A DNA stretch of 25,665 nucleotides from Bacillota bacterium. Its GTDB lineage: Bacteria; Bacillota; Clostridia; DSM-8532. Of the stretch, positions 22,965 to 25,665 are shown piece by piece. Position 1 is the first letter of the stretch. Each line of letters opens with the position of its first letter. The notes beneath the pieces are model-generated. The model did no database searches and had not been told where the DNA came from. It worked only from the letters and a program-made list of their open reading frames with translations. The stretch covers positions 1 to 25,665 of the forward strand of contig JAEYPI010000169.1 in NCBI GenBank assembly GCA_023410885.1, read 5' to 3'. A program made the position numbers and the translations under genes.

Positions 22965-22967
22965 CTT

Positions 22968-24899
22968 TTATTTTCGAATGCTTGAAAGTATCCGATCAAT
23001 GTCATGGGACTCACTCAGAAGGGACTCGGCACGCATTGTAATCTCCTCTGTCTTAGCTACGGTTTCTTGAACTGCGGTAAAAATATGCTCAAGATAGCTG
23101 TTGGCATTGACAATCGCCTTGTCCACCTCAGAGCTGGCTTTTTTTATGGCTGCTATGGAGTGAATTGAGAAGTCTTGATTCAAATTGGCTTCTTCAACGG
23201 CTTTCTGCGAGTTTTGAGCAAGCTTTCTAATCTCTTCTGCAACAACGGAAAAGCCCTTTCCGTTTTCCCCGGCGCGAGCAGCTTCAATGGAGGCGTTCAG
23301 GGCTAACATGTTAGTCTGGTCAGCAACTTCAATGATGGTATTAGACATATTAATATAGGTCGCAATCGCTTTCTCCACTGAAACAATCGAGCTTAGAACC
23401 ATGGAAGAAAGGTCCTTGATCTCGGATAACTCGCTCATGAGGCGCCCCATACCCTGAGCGTTGCTGTCGTTGTTACTGGCAATTTCTGCGATGTTATCCC
23501 GAATATCACCAAAGGCAAATACTGTTTTTTCCGCATACTCTCCCAAGTCTTGAAAAAGGATGGTATTTTTCGACAGTAAATCATTGGTTTCTAGGTAGGC
23601 ATTCATATAAGCACCATGTTCTTCTTTAGCATCCTGCTTGGCCTTTTCTATACAGTTTTTCTCGATATTTATTCCTTTAGCAATTTTCTCGGCCATCTTG
23701 TGACAAGTTAAGGATCCACAGGCAAAACAATTCTGTTCTCTCTGCTCATGAGTCAGCTTCTTAAGCTTGATAAAGGCTTCTTCGATATCCTCTTGGGTGA
23801 CGCTGATTTCCTTTACCTTGGAAGCCTTATAGGTCCGGATGAAATCATCCAATTTCAGCATGCTGTCAAATTTATTGAATAACCCTGTCATCTTGGCAAA
23901 CAATGTTTTCTTATGTTTAACATGGGCGATATTTCTGACATCGTCCATGATTTTGTTCACTTTGAAGGAAGAGAGCTCTGAGTCGCAGGCTGAACCAATA
24001 TTGCACCCTTCAGAGCAATTCAAAACATCGAAGATTGCTGGAAGGCTTTCCTGCTGCTCCAGAGCATATTCGTCTAGGGATCTATAAACAGTATCCTGTC
24101 CCTCACTTTTATCTATTCGCAAGCTTTTACCTAAATAAAATTCAATGTTTTCCTTCAAGCCGCCGGGCATAGAATAAATACTTCCCAATGACGCCTCTAT
24201 ATCATCGAAGGAACTGGTCTCGTTGGGCAAAATCACCTTGTTATTGTCGAGGTATTCTTTTAATGCCGAGAAAGTAATATTGTATTGCACCTGCCCTGTT
24301 TCTTCAAACTCATCGGACTTGGCAATACAGGGTGACAAGGCTGCTATCTTATGGGTAATCCCCTTATATTTCCGCATGTAGAGGGCTGTACAGAGCATTG
24401 GACTCTGAATCGAGGAGAGGTTATCGATTAACTCCGTCCTATAATGGGTTATGTAATTTACAATAACCGGACAAGGCTGAGTGATCAGAGGCCGGGGGTT
24501 ATTTTTCTTTATATAGGCTATATGGGCCCAGGTGCATATATCTGCACCCAAGGATACATCATAAATATTTTTTACACCCAGTTTTCTTAAGAAAGTGAGG
24601 AGTTTTCCCAAATCATCGCCATAGCGGACTCTTCCGGCAGGTGCAACCAAGACTGAAATTTCATTACCTTCCTTTAAATCATTAAAAAAACGCTCCGTAT
24701 CATCTTCATAGAATCGTGCTCCATGTTGACACGCTTTGATACAAGCTCCGCAATGAATACATTTTGTTACATCAATTTTAATTTTGTTTTGATCTTCATT
24801 AGAGTAAGCAATATTTGCCTCTTCGACCGGGCATACTCTAATGCACCTATTGCAGCCCATGCATAGGGTTTCATTAGTTTTAATCAGTTCTTTGAACAT
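22968..24899 (-). CDS. Soluble chemoreceptor-like protein with ferredoxin and [FeFe]-hydrogenase-type sensor domains
   Basis: A 643-residue fusion with no membrane segment. Order: two [4Fe-4S] ferredoxin motifs (C13, C16, C19, C23; C47, C50, C53, C57); an H-cluster domain (about 80-310) with C143 (TQPCP), C191 (SPCIAK), C295 and C299 (LNCSEGC), the four Cys that hold the H-cluster; a third Fe-S motif C391, C394, C399, C416; and a methyl-accepting signalling domain (about 445-610) with the hairpin tip DQTNMLALNASIEAARAGE (527-545) and GFSVVAEEIRKLA. The catalytic proton-relay Cys before C143 is Pro, as in sensory rather than catalytic hydrogenases. It probably senses H2 or redox state and signals to CheA/CheW in the cytoplasm. 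The ATG has an AAAGGAG ribosome binding site. Fe-S maturation and chemotaxis partners are not in the window. Confidence 0.93.
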   Translation of the reverse strand: MFKELIKTNETLCMGCNRCIRVCPVEEANIAYSNEDQNKIKIDVTKCIHCGACIKACQHGARFYEDDTERFFNDLKEGNEISVLVAPAGRVRYGDDLGKLLTFLRKLGVKNIYDVSLGADICTWAHIAYIKKNNPRPLITQPCPVIVNYITHYRTELIDNLSSIQSPMLCTALYMRKYKGITHKIAALSPCIAKSDEFEETGQVQYNITFSALKEYLDNNKVILPNETSSFDDIEASLGSIYSMPGGLKENIEFYLGKSLRIDKSEGQDTVYRSLDEYALEQQESLPAIFDVLNCSEGCNIGSACDSELSSFKVNKIMDDVRNIAHVKHKKTLFAKMTGLFNKFDSMLKLDDFIRTYKASKVKEISVTQEDIEEAFIKLKKLTHEQREQNCFACGSLTCHKMAEKIAKGINIEKNCIEKAKQDAKEEHGAYMNAYLETNDLLSKNTILFQDLGEYAEKTVFAFGDIRDNIAEIASNNDSNAQGMGRLMSELSEIKDLSSMVLSSIVSVEKAIATYINMSNTIIEVADQTNMLALNASIEAARAGENGKGFSVVAEEIRKLAQNSQKAVEEANLNQDFSIHSIAAIKKASSEVDKAIVNANSYLEHIFTAVQETVAKTEEITMRAESLLSESHDIDRILSSIRK

Positions 24900-25000
24900 G
24901 GGATCACTCCTTTTTATCTCGGATAGGTCATCTTTGTTATCGCTTTAAGTAATAGAAACCTTGGTAGGCAAAATTTCTATGGGAAGTGTAAAAAAAATTA

Positions 25001-25027
25001 TTCGACCAAATTCGACTAAATTTGACC
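25001..25027. promoter_or_regulatory. Three tandem 0A-box-like sites
   Basis: TTCGACC (25001-25007), TTCGACT (25011-25017) and TTTGACC (25021-25027) repeat with an exact 10-base period. The reverse complements resemble the Spo0A box TGTCGAA, the first two with one mismatch and the third with two. A TATAAT (minus strand, complement near 25031-25037) lies directly upstream of them for the leftward gene, so binding there would overlap its transcription start. The link to Spo0A is inference. Confidence 0.45.
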
Positions 25028-25113
25028 CAAATTATAAATTCTATTTTATTGCATTCGTTATATTTTTACCAGTAATAAATAATTTTTTACGTAACTCAGA
25101 TCTCTAGCGATTA

Positions 25114-25143
25114 TTGTAAGATCGCTTCGCAATAGGTTATAAT
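25114..25143 (+). promoter_or_regulatory. Sigma-A promoter of ahcY with overlapping inverted repeat
   Basis: TTGTAA (25114-25119), an 18-base spacer and a perfect TATAAT (25138-25143). An inverted repeat AGCGAT (25106-25111) / ATCGCT (25121-25126) straddles the -35 box and could be an operator. No SAM or SAH riboswitch is apparent in the short leader of about 30 bases. Confidence 0.6.
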
Positions 25144-25181
25144 GAATACCGAGACGAGTAAACATTTTTGGAGGGAAATTA

Positions 25182-25665
25182 ATGAGCTATTCAATTCGTG
25201 ACCTATCTTTAGCCGAATCGGGACGCCAGAAAATTGCCTGGGTAAAGAAGCATATGCCCATCCTTTCAGGCCTTGAGGAAGAGTTTAGGCGGACACGACC
25301 CTTTGAAGGGGTTAAAATTTCCCTTTCAGTGCATTTGGAGGCTAAGACGGCCTATTTGTCGAAGGTCTTTGCTGCTGGTGGGGCAAAGATGTCGGTTACG
25401 GGCAGCAACCCTCTTTCAACCCAGGATGATGTGGCCGCAGGCTTAGTAGCCGATGGTCTTGAGGTTTTTGCCTGGTACGATTCATCTCCGGAAGAATATG
25501 AAAAGCATATCGAGATGACTCTAGCCCATGGTCCGAATATTATCATTGATGATGGCGGCGATCTGATCTCTGCGCTACACACGAAGCTCAGCCATCTTTT
25601 ACCCCAGGTTTGGGGGGGCTGTGAAGAGACAACCACCGGTATCATCCGATTAAAGGCCATGGAGC
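25182..25665 (+). CDS. ahcY: S-adenosylhomocysteine hydrolase (5' part only)
   Basis: The first 161 codons are in the window and the gene runs off the end. It starts MSYSIRDLSLAESGRQKIAWVKKHMP after a TTTGGAGGG ribosome binding site. SAHH landmarks follow: KISLSVHLEAKTAYLSK (the usual HMTxQTA substrate stretch appears here as VHLEAKTA), GGAKMSVTGSNPLSTQDDVAA, the IIIDDGGD motif and GCEETTTGIIRLKAME. The cytosolic enzyme splits S-adenosylhomocysteine into adenosine and homocysteine with bound NAD and so keeps methylation reactions running. The variant HLEAKTA stretch is typical of archaeal/thermophile-like forms as I recall. A strong promoter precedes it. Confidence 0.93.
   Translation, partial: MSYSIRDLSLAESGRQKIAWVKKHMPILSGLEEEFRRTRPFEGVKISLSVHLEAKTAYLSKVFAAGGAKMSVTGSNPLSTQDDVAAGLVADGLEVFAWYDSSPEEYEKHIEMTLAHGPNIIIDDGGDLISALHTKLSHLLPQVWGGCEETTTGIIRLKAME

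Noticed and set aside
25085..25181. SAM or SAH riboswitch before ahcY
   Set aside because: The leader after the predicted start is only about 30 bases, too short for these riboswitches, and their conserved cores are not visible.
1..25665. CRISPR array, tRNA/rRNA gene, or phage/integrase island
   Set aside because: No regularly spaced direct repeats, no cloverleaf with T-loop GGTTCRA-type sequence and CCA-like end, and no integrase, transposase or phage structural gene were recognised.

Overview
The window looks like chromosomal DNA of a low- to mid-GC anaerobic Firmicute of class Clostridia. Evidence: strong AGGAGG-type ribosome binding sites, a PolC-type replicative polymerase, hisS-aspS in tandem, ferrous-iron (Feo) uptake with a FeoB-associated Cys-rich peptide, a ferredoxin/[FeFe]-hydrogenase-type sensor, and Spo0A-box-like sites. 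The genus cannot be fixed from the sequence.

Layout. (1) 1-9235, plus strand: a carbohydrate-acid uptake and catabolism cluster. It holds the end of an LplB-type permease, an LplC/YtcP-type permease, a lipoprotein solute-binding protein, a strong terminator, an amidohydrolase, two Gfo/Idh/MocA oxidoreductases that both carry a Cys cluster, a NagB-family protein and a UxaE-type tagaturonate epimerase. No ATPase is present; such importers often share one encoded elsewhere. (2) 9236-18335, plus strand: housekeeping genes hisS, aspS, lepB, polC and a purine nucleoside phosphorylase, with a near-consensus sigma-A promoter before hisS. (3) 18407-22100: an iron module. The minus strand carries feoA, feoA, feoB and a 58-residue Cys-rich membrane peptide; the plus strand carries a divergent DtxR-family repressor. 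Five copies of an inverted repeat GGTTAG-N6-CTAACC lie at the three promoter regions. (4) 22117-22964: a short-chain dehydrogenase ending in a perfect 28-bp inverted repeat. (5) 22968-24899, minus strand: a soluble chemoreceptor-type protein with ferredoxin, sensory-type H-cluster, extra Fe-S and methyl-accepting signalling domains. (6) 25182-end: the start of S-adenosylhomocysteine hydrolase.

Most notable: the PolC polymerase (1279 aa) lacks the 3'-5' exonuclease domain normally inserted in its PHP domain, although PHP metal-ligand motifs remain; the hydrogenase-like domain is fused to a chemotaxis signalling domain and has three tandem 0A-box-like sites upstream; the Feo regulon has a clear operator code; and the sugar-acid cluster combines enzymes whose joint pathway I cannot name and which may be undescribed.
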